A DNA stretch of 13,874 bases from Saccoglossus kowalevskii (GCF_000003605.2 NW_003105107.1:435904-449777); one strand, 5' to 3'; counted from the stretch's first letter, positions 1-8,580 are shown. Notes: generated from the letters alone by a model not told the origin. Program-made: numbers and translations.

Positions 1-371
1 ATATATAGACACAGAACTAAGACTTTGTTGTACATATTGACCATATATAGACACAGAACTAAGACTTTGTTGTACATATTGACCATATATAGACACAGAA
101 CTAAGACTTTGTTGTACATATTGACCATATATAGGCACAGAACTAAGACTTTGTTGTACATATTGACCATATATAGGCACAGAACTAAGACTGTGTTCTT
201 CATATTGACCATATATAGACACAGAACTAAGACTTTGTTGTACATATTGACCATATATAGACACAGAACTAAGACTTTGTTGTACATATTGACCATATAT
301 AGGCACAGAACTAAGACTTTGTTGTACATATTGACCATATATAGGCACAGAACTAAGACTTTGTTGTACAT
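1..371. repeat. 42-bp minisatellite abutting a coding exon, about 8.8 units
   Basis: Eight full units start at 1, 43, 85, 127, 169, 211, 253 and 295. A ninth, partial unit at 337-371 runs without a break into the sphingomyelinase-like exon. Units begin ATATATAG and pass through CACAGAACTAAGACTTTGTT. They are nearly identical: units 4, 5, 8 and 9 read AGGCAC where the others read AGACAC, and unit 5 has extra changes near 193-201. The array starts before the window, so its full length is unknown. Because 42 is a multiple of three, one frame stays open through every unit (a 14-residue repeat), but it is not the frame of the adjoining exon. In the exon frame each unit carries TGA, the last one at 332-334. 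Confidence 0.97.
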
Positions 372-598
372 ATGATGAAGAAATATCTACTCCAAAGAAA
401 TTAAAAGCTGTGATGGACGATCAATATGCTAGACCTAGATACTTCTTGGATGGCAATGTTGAGGTGACCATGACACAAGAGATCAGCTGGACACCTGGAC
501 CAAAGAAAGAAGAATTTGAAAAAGGACAAAGGAAGTTGATGCCAGTTGAAGGAACCAGAAAAATTGACTATGTATTGTACAAAAGAGAATTTCCTGTG
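341..598 (+). CDS. SMPD3-like: Neutral sphingomyelinase 2-like gene, penultimate exon (5' end unclear)
   Basis: This exon encodes part of the C-terminal half of the catalytic domain of a neutral sphingomyelinase, the membrane-associated enzyme that hydrolyses sphingomyelin to ceramide and phosphocholine. The frame reads I-G-T, seven residues, Y-D-E-E-I-S-T-P-K-K-L-K, then a less conserved linker and G-T-R-K-I-D-Y-V-L-Y-K. This is the order known for the SMPD3 family (IGT, YDE-x-CTP-x-x-LQ, RRIDY). The minus-strand paralog has the same seven-residue spacing between GT and the Y[DE] block. The exon ends at 598 on a strong donor (GTG|GTAAGT), phase 0. The 5' boundary is uncertain: the frame is open only from 335 because TGA lies at 332-334 in the minisatellite, and no upstream exon is visible. 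It lacks the intron that interrupts the LQ region of the paralog. The locus may be a pseudogene, or an acceptor may lie in the last repeat unit. Family assignment is from recalled family motifs. Confidence 0.8.
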
Positions 599-835
599 GT
601 AAGTGCAATTAAGGTTAATATATATATATGTTGTACTTTATTAATCTTACAGTTTCTGAATATATAATTGCGTTTAACTCATACAACAGTTTATGTCTTA
701 TTACTCTCAGTGCAACCCCCCCCCCCCACTTCTTGGAAGGAAGGTGATCATCAAACTGCACAAGGCCACTTTGATATTGTAATACTGAAATTGAATGAAT
801 GTTAATATATTAAATTTCTTTTGTTTTTCTTGTAG
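599..835 (+). other. Intron of the plus-strand sphingomyelinase-like gene
   Basis: The donor GTAAGT is at 599 and the acceptor at 834-835 follows a T-rich tract (TTTTGTTTTTCTTGTAG). It is phase 0, between whole codons. It contains a short AT dinucleotide run near 620 and a run of 12 C at 716-727. The same intron position is used by the minus-strand paralog. Confidence 0.9.
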
Positions 836-925
836 GATGTCAGTGGATTGTACTTCGTGACCCAACTGGCAGGTTTGACAGACCACATACCTGTCTGTAT
901 GACCTTTTCACCAACAATTATTTAA
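836..925 (+). CDS. SMPD3-like: Neutral sphingomyelinase 2-like gene, terminal exon with catalytic His motif
   Basis: The terminal exon gives 29 residues and ends in TAA at 923-925. It starts D-V-S-G-L-Y-F-V-T-Q-L-A-G-L and continues T-D-H-I-P-V-C-M-T. In the DNase I-like phosphodiesterase superfamily, the His of this final S/T-D-H motif is a catalytic residue, and nSMase2 proteins carry a closely similar F-x-T-Q-L-[SA]-G-L-T-D-H-x-P-V near their C-terminus. Only eight residues follow M-T, so the protein ends soon after the catalytic core, as is usual in the family. That contrasts with the long tail of the minus-strand copy. Splicing from 598 to 836 keeps the frame. The conserved motif and intact stop argue that this part was under selection recently, even though the 5' side is compromised by the minisatellite. 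Confidence 0.88.
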   Translation, partial: DVSGLYFVTQLAGLTDHIPVCMTFSPTII

Positions 926-1549
926 AAATGTTAAGGTTGATTTTAAAAAGTGATATGTTGGTCTGTATAACAAGAGAACATTTCGCAATGCTTTGCCTGC
1001 TGACTCCTTCATCTGTAGTGGCTTCCAGCAGATGGTGTGTTAATGTTTTTGTTATTTGGTCATCAATTCATGCGAATACACCAACCAGCATACTTACGGA
1101 TCAACTGGAATCTTATTGATGACTTTCCAGTATATTGTCATTAATTAATTTAGTTAATAGTTTAGTTTTACGATGGATTTGCTGAATTAATCAGAAATTA
1201 TTATGTATGATAATTTTTGAAACCTTTTGTTATTTACAGTGTAAACAAACATGATGGTACTAATACTATGGTTACTTTTCAAATTGTTTAAATAATTCTC
1301 TGGGGAAAAATCAGTGACAGTTCCATAGCAATTTTGCTTCAACAAAATTTTATTTAGATTTATCGTTTTTTAAATTTGACCGATGAAAAAGTCCTTAGCC
1401 AAGGATTTTAAATTTCGAGGAATGATTATGCAAATTGTTGAAATTATAAAGACTTTATAAATAGTCTATAAACAATATTATTCTTTTTACTTGTGATGCA
1501 AAAATGCTATAAATGTGAATGGTTAAAAAGCAGGTGATTATTTGAATTG
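926..1549. other. AT-rich 3' flank of the plus-strand gene, no feature seen
   Basis: This is probably 3' UTR and flanking DNA. No canonical AATAAA occurs here. A 63-codon open frame at 928-1119 starts just after the stop and resembles nothing I know. Confidence 0.6.
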
Positions 1550-2069
1550 TTATAGCGCCCTCTATGGCAGTGTCTTGGTTTTTCAATAGTCTATCCTCGG
1601 GGGCGGAGCTACGTCACAAGACGTTCCACGTTGCTATGACGCGCACCACTGTACATGCATTTCTATGGGCTTTGTGCGCGCTGCTGTGGAACGCCGGTGA
1701 AAATTCGAGAAAACAACACAAACTCAACTTTGAAGTAATCCCAAACAACACGTAGGGCTAATCTTGTTACACTGTTCAGAGGAGTCTCTATATTCATCCC
1801 AAAATACAGTTTTCTACGAGTTTTGGGCCATTGTTTTCACCGCCTTCGGTTGCCAGGCGGTGAAAATGCCCGGATGTCCGCCCCCGAGGATAGAATATCA
1901 TTGCTTGAGTGTCAATTTCTTGTGCGCACAAAAAATTGTTTCTAGTTTACACTTGTCACTGTCCTTTTTTTCTCTAAATGCAGTGTTTTTAAAAACTCTT
2001 GAAATTGTCAGCACAAGTAATTGCACCCTCACAGATAAATTCTGACTTAAACTTGTGAGGGCGCTGTAA
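1550..2069. mobile_element. Outer inverted-repeat element (TTATAGCGCCCTC ends), interrupted
   Basis: The left end TTATAGCGCCCTC (1550-1562) matches the reverse complement of the right end GAGGGCGCTGTAA (2057-2069) at 12 of 13 positions. There is no coding capacity. Between the ends sits a second element (1591-1893) with its own perfect terminal repeats, so this looks like an older MITE-type element that received a later insertion. Without the insert it would be about 217 bp. I cannot define a target-site duplication. The family name is unknown to me. Confidence 0.6.
1591..1893 (+). mobile_element. Non-autonomous DNA element (MITE-like) with 17-bp perfect terminal inverted repeats
   Basis: The left end CTATCCTCGGGGGCGGA (1591-1607) is a perfect inverse of TCCGCCCCCGAGGATAG (1877-1893). 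If the outer CTA/TAG is target sequence, the element could instead be 1594-1890 flanked by TA. It is much more GC-rich than its surroundings. It contains nested inverted repeats: a 12-bp stem TTTTCACCGCCT (1834-1845) pairing with 1855-1866 across a 9-nt loop, and GTTCCAC/GTGGAAC with GCGCAC/GTGCGC around 1622-1693. There is no transposase, so it would have needed one in trans. A second copy in inverse orientation lies at 2835-3162. Open frames across it are incidental. Confidence 0.85.
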
Positions 2070-2834
2070 TACGTTCTGACTGTGTTAGATTATAGCTCAA
2101 ACCAGTTGGAGTCTATGCTCAAACTTTGTACGACAAATATAATTTAATTATTGGAATTTTCCAAGACTTAATCAAATCATGTGTACACATTTTTTTAATG
2201 AAAATAAATAAAAAAAACAGTATTCTGAATTACTGCATCTCTGAAACATGGTACATGGTACATATTGTAGTATTCATATTTACTGTATAGTGAAGAATAC
2301 TGTAAAATAAAAGTATTTCTATTAAATTAATTTGTACAAAACTGTTTATACAGTCAAATTTGTGTTAGTGTTGCCATTTGAGTTTATTTTTCATCACAAT
2401 AACAATTTATATAAATATGCTATGGATACAAATCGTTGAGAAAACTTTTGACAACCTTGCAGACTTTTTTTTTCAATTTCCATTCAATGCATAATTTTTC
2501 TCTCTCTGTCATACCAAGGGCGATAGGTAAAACTGTTGGGTCAATACAATACTGGAAACGATAAATAATCTAAAGAATATATATTCCTTCTTAACTTAAA
2601 TTAGTTATTAGGAACATTTGCGGTCAGAAATGAAAAAGCAGTACTACACATAGCACTGATGTCATGTTTTTACTCAAACTCATACACATTATTGCGCTTG
2701 CCTCAATCTCTGAGTTTTACATTATGTACATAGCTGTACAGGAACTCTGAACAGTTTGACACAAGTTATGTACTAATGTGTAAAGTGCAAAGACCTATAA
2801 AAAGGAGATTTGAATACAAAATCTAGAACGTGCA
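2070..2834. other. AT-rich spacer between the two inverted element copies
   Basis: Apart from candidate poly(A) signals near 2203 and 2306, no gene, RNA or repeat is recognisable. It would form the loop if the flanking inverted copies paired. Confidence 0.6.
2203..2212 (+). terminator. Candidate poly(A) signals for the plus-strand gene
   Basis: Two overlapping AATAAA hexamers (2203-2208, 2207-2212) are the first canonical plus-strand signals after the stop at 925. Another AATAAA is at 2306-2311. Using any of these gives a 3' UTR of about 1.3-1.4 kb that includes the nested elements. In AT-rich DNA such hexamers arise by chance. Confidence 0.3.
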
Positions 2835-3162
2835 ATCCTCAGGTGGACATCCGGGCATTTTCACCGCCTGGCAACCCTCGCGGTGAAAACAAAGGTCAAA
2901 AACTCGCAGAAAATGGTACTTTGGAATGGTTGTTGAGACTCCCCTGAACAGTGTAACAAGATTAGCCAGACGCGTGTAACATATATAAATTTGGTTGTTC
3001 GGGATTACTTCAAAGTTGAGTTTGTGTTGTTTTCACGAATTTTCACCGGCTCGACCGGCGTTCCACAGCAGCACGCACAGAGCCCATAGAAATCCATTGT
3101 ACAGTGGTGCGCGTATTAGCAACGTGGAACGTCTTGTGACGTAGCTCCGCCACACAGTGGAT
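2835..3162 (-). mobile_element. Second copy of the 1591-1893 element, inverted
   Basis: Read on the minus strand it follows the first copy almost throughout: the terminal block, the AACGTGGAACGTCTTGTGACG region, the segment around ACTTCAAAGTTGAGTTTGTG, and the TTTTCACCGC/GCGGTGAAAA hairpin (2858-2867 with 2880-2889). The ends have decayed (ATCCTCAGGTGG on one side, CACACAGTGGAT on the other), and there is a small insertion around 2965-3000. The two copies make a long imperfect inverted repeat with a spacer of about 940 bp. Confidence 0.85.
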
Positions 3163-5501
3163 AAATTCTAACCCCTCAAAATGAAGTATCTATGTGAAAA
3201 TCATTAAAAAACACAATAGCAGTGAAAATTAGGGTACTATGTTTTCAGAATTACCATTACATTTTTTGTAAAAAAAAAAACACAAAAAAAAACGTGGCTT
3301 TCGTCACCCCTTACAATATAGTAGTACGATCCAAGGAAAGACGTTCAGAGAATTGGAAACAATTGCTCAATTTTGCAGTTTTGATCAATTCATCAAAAGA
3401 GTGGTGAAAAAAGTTGAGGAAAAAGTACTGCCCGCACTATTTTTTTAGGTTTTATTCCTCATCCCCTACCAAGAAAAAACAAACCAACAAAGTCACACTA
3501 GATTTAATGATGTAATTTTCATTTATATACATAATACATTTAATAAATGACCATGATGTTACTATTTAACGCATTTACAGTTGGTTAAATAAAATATAGA
3601 TGATACAAACATGGACAAAACAGCTAGGACAAAAAGAATGAATAGAAGAATTTTACTTCTGCGTTGAAACATTGGATAAATAAAAATATATTTATATACT
3701 TGTGTGCATAATATACAACCACTAATAGAGAGGGTGTGGCATGGTGTAGGATCCTACATAAAGTACAGACACCAATCTATTAGATATGCGAATATAGAAG
3801 AATATAATGCCCAATTTGAATGTTTGTCATTTCCCTATAGTGTGTATATCGTCGTAAAGAAAAGAAACTACCATGTGCTTATATATCCACTATAATAACT
3901 TGGTGGTCATTTAGTTACATGATCACTTATTAAAACAAACAATTCCAAAATAAAAGTAAACGTTTTAAAAACATACTTAAATAGTACATTAAAAAAACTT
4001 ACCATAAAAAAATAAAACCCACATGCTACAGCCTAAAAATAATTGTAAAAGTGTTTTTCTCACTGACACTTAGAGTAAGCTTATATATTTGACATCGAGG
4101 TAGATTTGCCCAGACGTAGAAGACTTTTGGTAATTCTTCAGATTTTATACTTAATGATGTCAAGAACTGAAATTACTGTTTAATATAATCTCGTTGATGG
4201 ATATAATTTGATATTGGTTGACAAATTGACTGGAAGACAAAAGCAAAAATAAATGTTACAACACAAACAGTTATCAAAATGTTAAGCTTATTATATTGCA
4301 CATTGTTAAAGGCCCAGGTATACTATAAATACGCTCCTAAACAATAGGGATTATTTCCTTGCTTGTCACGCTGTCGTAAACAGCTCCAGCCAAGCCTCGG
4401 TAAAAACGCATTTTCTCAAACTTACAGGTCGATTATGACGTGCCAAAGTGGATGTATGTGACTGTGAATATCACAGCAGTGACTGTGTAGTACTTATGAG
4501 GTGAGATTTTGGCGGATAAAAGTCAAAAACACGAACCGGGAAAAAGGATGCGCTATATATATAGCAATATGATACATTGTTAACCTTAATGGTCAACAAA
4601 AATTACATGATGTTGAACAAAATGTAGACAAGATATCAATATATGGCAATGATTATAACCCCCAAATAAAACATTATCTTTACTGGTAGATGTTTAAAAT
4701 ATCATAATCCATGCATTTATAATAAATTAAAAATTCAATATCGCTTAAAGGCATTTATCTCTTTCTTGTAGGTGGCAATGTATGCTAGTACTATGATATA
4801 GGATGAATACATGACATTTATAAGTATTTGAGACGAATTATTATAAAGCCTGGTTACTTCCACCATCATATCTACACTTTGAAACATAAACATGAAGACT
4901 CATCTAAACTAAAATGACCAAACTGGGAATTTTGTCAATTCCAGTTTCTTCATGGTATATAAAATTCTTCTATAAATTGTAATTTGTTCAGTTTAGACAG
5001 GATTCCCTGTACTATAAATATATACAACTGAATTATACCCATGATGCACTATTCAGTACAATTACTGCAATAACAAATCAATATTATACATATATACCCC
5101 TTATATAAACACATAATCTGTAATGAAAAGATAAAAATCAACAGATCAATGCTGTTTGCATTTTGTTTACAGATATATGTGCATTGACAAAGAAGTGAAT
5201 CATGATATTTTAATATCTTTTCCTAATATAGCATATGTTGTTTTTTTTATTAACAATAACTAACAATATGTTTGTTCTTTTGCTGAAAAAAGATTTTGTA
5301 CTATTACCAAATATAATCCCTATAAAATGTGGATTTAAAAGTCAATTTTTATTGGACATATATGACAATGATAAACTGCTGTCTTGACAGTGGCGCCAGT
5401 TCACAATACTTCAACTTATAGACTGTCAGTAAATCTAGATATAACATGCATTGAAAGTATAGTGTGTCCCCAGTATGTATTAACTGATCTTGTGGATGTA
5501 C
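3163..5501. other. AT-rich intergenic DNA, no gene recognised
   Basis: I find no exon with a recognisable product. Short open frames at 3222-3407 and 3704-3895 have no identifiable motif. A block at about 4310-4565 is less AT-rich than its surroundings and ends in the 14-bp palindrome GCTATATATATAGC (4552-4565). It may be a degraded element, but no second copy is in the window. Confidence 0.55.
5348..5353 (-). terminator. First canonical poly(A) signal downstream of the minus-strand gene
   Basis: On the minus strand AATAAA occurs here, about 2.95 kb past the stop codon at 8305. I saw no AATAAA or ATTAAA on the minus strand between the two, since the microsatellite and the 34-bp array contain none. 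If this signal is used, both arrays are 3' UTR. Use of a non-canonical signal is equally possible. Confidence 0.3.
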
Positions 5502-8180
5502 TGTCACTTAGGAATGAATGACTGCAAAGAGGGGCTGTCACCAAGGAATGAATGACTGCAAAGAGGGGCTGTCACTAAGGAATGAATGACTGAAAAGGGG
5601 GAATGTTACCAAGGAATGAATGACTGCAAAGAGGGAATGTCACTAAGGAATGAATGACTGCAAAGGGGGAATGTCACTAAGGAATGAATGACTGCAAAGA
5701 GAGAATGTCACTAAGGAATGAATGACTGCAAAGAGGGGCTGTCACCAAGGAATGAATGACTGCAAAGGGGGAATGTCACTAAGGAATGAATGACTGCAAA
5801 GAGGGAATGTCACTAAGGAATGAATGACTGCAAAGAGGGAATGTCACTAAGGAATGAATGACTGCAATAAGGGGCTGTCACTAAGGAATGAATGACTGAA
5901 AAGAGGGAATGTCACTAAGGAATGAATGACTGCAAAGAGATAATGTCACTAAGGAATGAATGACTGCAAAGAGATAATGTCACTAAGGATTGAATGACTG
6001 AAAAGAGGGAATGTCACTAAGGAATGAATGACTGCAAAGAGGGAATGTCACTAAGGAATGAATGACTGCAAAGAGGGAATGTCACTAAGGAATGAATGAC
6101 TGCAAAGAGGGAATGTCACTAAGGATTGAATGACTGAAAAGAGGGAATGTCACTAAGGAATGAATGACTGCAAAGAGGGAATGTCACTAAGGAATGAATG
6201 ACTGCAATAAGGGGCTGTCACTAAGGAATGAATGACTGAAAAGAGGGAATGTCACTAAGGAATGAATGACTGCAAAGAGGGAATGTCACTAAGGAATGAA
6301 TGACTGCAATAAGGGGCTGGCATTAAGGAATGAAGGACTGCAAAGAGGGAATGTCACTAAGGAATGAATGACTGCAATAAGGGGCTGTCACTAAGGAATG
6401 AATGACCGCAAAGAGGGAATGTCACTAAGGAATGAATGACTGCAAAGAGGGAATGTCACTAAGGATTGAATGACTGCAAAGAGGGAATGTCACCAAAGAA
6501 TGAATGACTGCAAAGGGGGAATGTCACTAAGGAATGAATGACTGCAATAAGGGGCTGTCACTAAGGAATGAATGACTGAAAAGAGGGAATGTCACTAAGG
6601 AATGAATGACTACAAAGAGATAATGTCACTAAGGATTGAATGACTGAAAAGAGGGAATGTCACTAAGGAATGAATGACTGCAATAAGGGGCTGTCACTAA
6701 GGAATGAATGACTGCAAAGAGGGAATGTCACTAAGGAATGAATGACTGCAATAAGGGGCTGTCACTAAGGAATGAATGACTGAAAAGAGGGAATGTCACT
6801 AAGGAATGAATGACTGCAAAGAGGGAATGTCACTAAGGAATGAATGACTGCAAAGAGGGAATGTCACCAAAGAATGAATGACTGAAAAGAGGGAATGTCA
6901 CTAAGGAATGAATGACTGCAAAGAGGGAATGTCACTAAGGAATGAATGACTGCAATAAGGGGCTGTCACTAAGGAATGAATGACTGTAAAGAGGAAATGT
7001 CACTAAAGAATGAATGACTGAAAAGAGGGAATGTCACTAAAGAATGAATGACTGAAAAGAGGGAATGTCACTAAGGAATGAATGACTGCAAAGAGGGAAT
7101 GTCACTAAGGAATGAATGACTGCAAAGAGGGAATGTCACTAAGGAATGAATGACTGCAAAGAGGGAATGTCACTAAGGAATGAATGACTGCAAAGAGGGA
7201 ATGTCACTAAGAAATGAATGACTGCAAAGAGGGGCTGTCACTAAGGAATGAATGACTGCAAAGAGGGAATGTCACTAAGGAATGAATGACTGAAAAGAGG
7301 GAATGTCACTAAGGAATGAATGACTGCAAAGAGGGAATGTCACCAAGGAATGAATTACTGCAAAGTGGGAATGTCACTAAGGAATGAATGACTGCAATAA
7401 GGGGCTGTCACTAAGGAATGAATGACTGCAAAGAGGGAATGTCACTAAGGAATGAATGACTGCAAAGAGGGAATGTCACTAATGAATGAATGACTGCAAA
7501 GAGGGAATGTCACTAAGAAATGAATGACTGCAAAGAGATAATGTCACTAAGGATTGAATGACTGAAAAGAGGGAATGTCACTAAGGAATGAATGACTGCA
7601 AAGAGGGAATGTCACTAAGGAATGAATTACTGCAAAGAGGGAATGTCACTAAGGAATGAATGACTGAAAAGAGGGAATGTCACTAAGGAATGAATGACTG
7701 CAAAGAGATAATGTCACTAAGGAATGAATGACTGCAAAGAGGGGCTGTCACCAAGGAATGAATGACTGCAAAGAGGGGCTGTCACTAAGGAATGAATGAC
7801 TGCAAAGGGGGAATGTCACTAAGGAATGAATGACTGCAAAGAGGGAATGTCACTAATGAATGAATGACTGCAAAGAGGGAATGTCACTAAGGAATGAATG
7901 ACTGCAAAGAGAATGTCACTAAGGATGAATGACTGCAAAGGGGGAATGTCACTAAGGAATGAATGACTGCAAAAAGGGAATGTCACTAAGGAATGAATGA
8001 CTGCAAAAAGGGAATGTCACTAAGGAATGAATGACTGAAAAGGGGGAATGTTACCAAGGAATGAATGACTGCAAAGAGGGAATGTCACTAAGGAATGAAT
8101 GACTGCAAAGGGGGAATGTCACTAAGGAATGAATGACTGCAAAGAGGAAGTGTCACTAAGGAATGACTGACTGTAAAGAC
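5502..8180. repeat. 34-bp minisatellite, about 79 units
   Basis: The unit begins TGTCACTAAGGAATGAATGA and continues CTGCAAAGAGGGAA. Variants recur at fixed places: CAATAAGGGGC, CAAAGAGATAA, AAAAGAGGGAA, GAGGGGC, GGATTG for GGAATG, and CACCAA for CACTAA. Units are head to tail with no unique spacers, and nearly all are 34 bp, with shortened ones near 7900-7930. Since 34 is not a multiple of three, no frame stays open, so it is non-coding. The unit contains a (GAAT)n-like core, which suggests growth from a tetranucleotide repeat. On the minus strand every typical unit reads CCCTCTTTGCAG followed by T, a pyrimidine tract plus CAG that resembles a 3' splice site. The array lies just 3' of the minus-strand gene. 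Confidence 0.98.
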
Positions 8181-8182
8181 GG

Positions 8183-8183
8183 A

Positions 8184-8278
<95 letters not shown>

Positions 8279-8279
8279 A
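8183..8279. repeat. (ATAA)n microsatellite, about 24 copies
   Basis: An uninterrupted ATAA tetranucleotide run follows directly on the decayed last unit of the 34-bp array. On the minus strand it reads (TTTA)n and begins about 25 nt after the stop codon of the sphingomyelinase-like gene. The long Phe-Ile-Tyr-Leu open frame across it is an artefact of the repeat. Confidence 0.98.
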
Positions 8280-8304
8280 ATATTTGACATTACTGTGTAT
8301 GAGT

Positions 8305-8580
8305 TCATACTGTAGATTCATAAGTTATAGCAATTCTAACATCCTTCATATCATCATCAACTTGCTGACTGTCTGAGTTGCTTATGGCTTCATCAATATC
8401 TTCTATATCTTGTAAGTGTGGATTAGTGTGGTTATATTCACTGTTTATAGCAGTCACACCATGCGTCTCATTGCCCGCATGGCTGCAGTCTGGTACCTCT
8501 GTACATGAGCACGTCATCACCACAGGGATGTGGTCAGATAGAGTGGCAAATTGACTCACAAAGTAATATTCCTCACATAC
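8305..8580 (-). CDS. SMPD3-like: Neutral sphingomyelinase 2-like gene, terminal exon with long acidic tail
   Basis: This exon encodes 91 residues and a TGA stop at 8307-8305. It opens V-C-E-E-Y-Y-F-V-S-Q-F-A-T-L-S-D-H-I-P-V, the counterpart of the plus-strand catalytic His motif (His at residue 17). About 68 more residues follow M-T, rich in Asp, Glu, Ser and Asn. They include the potential glycosylation sequons N-E-T and N-H-T (only relevant if the tail is lumenal or extracellular, which I cannot judge), an acidic run D-I-E-D-I-D-E, a D-D-D cluster, and a C-terminal E-S-T-V that fits a class I PDZ ligand (S/T-x-V). Family members usually end soon after the HxPV block, so the tail is unusual. 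The acceptor is ACTTGTAG|GTATGTG at 8582-8581, phase 0, the same position as in the plus-strand gene. The open frame extends in phase from the upstream exon. Confidence 0.88.
   Translation of the reverse strand, partial: VCEEYYFVSQFATLSDHIPVVMTCSCTEVPDCSHAGNETHGVTAINSEYNHTNPHLQDIEDIDEAISNSDSQQVDDDMKDVRIAITYESTV

Noticed and set aside
25-375. Open frame of 116 codons encoding a 14-residue repeat (LYILTIYRHRTKTL-like)
   Set aside because: It is open only because the unit length is a multiple of three. It ends as soon as unique sequence begins and is out of frame with the recognisable exon.
716-727. Run of 12 C in the plus-strand intron
   Set aside because: A simple homopolymer. It could be noted as a sequencing-risk site but carries no further signal.
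928-1119. 63-codon open frame just after the plus-strand stop
   Set aside because: No recognisable motif and no splice continuity. It is consistent with chance in a 3' flank.
1564-2045. Two adjacent open frames (63 and 93 codons)
   Set aside because: They run across the inverted-repeat elements and their hairpins. The inverted copy at 2835-3162 shows no sign of preserved coding sequence.
3222-3895. Short open frames at 3222-3407 and 3704-3895
   Set aside because: No motif, low-complexity lysine-rich stretch in the first, and no supporting splice sites that I could identify.
5502-8180. CRISPR-like appearance of the 34-bp array
   Set aside because: Units are contiguous with no unique spacers, there are no cas genes, and the window is eukaryotic. 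It is an ordinary minisatellite.
8088-8321. 77-codon minus-strand frame rich in Phe-Ile-Tyr-Leu
   Set aside because: It is a translation of the (TTTA)n microsatellite and overlaps the end of the real exon in another frame.
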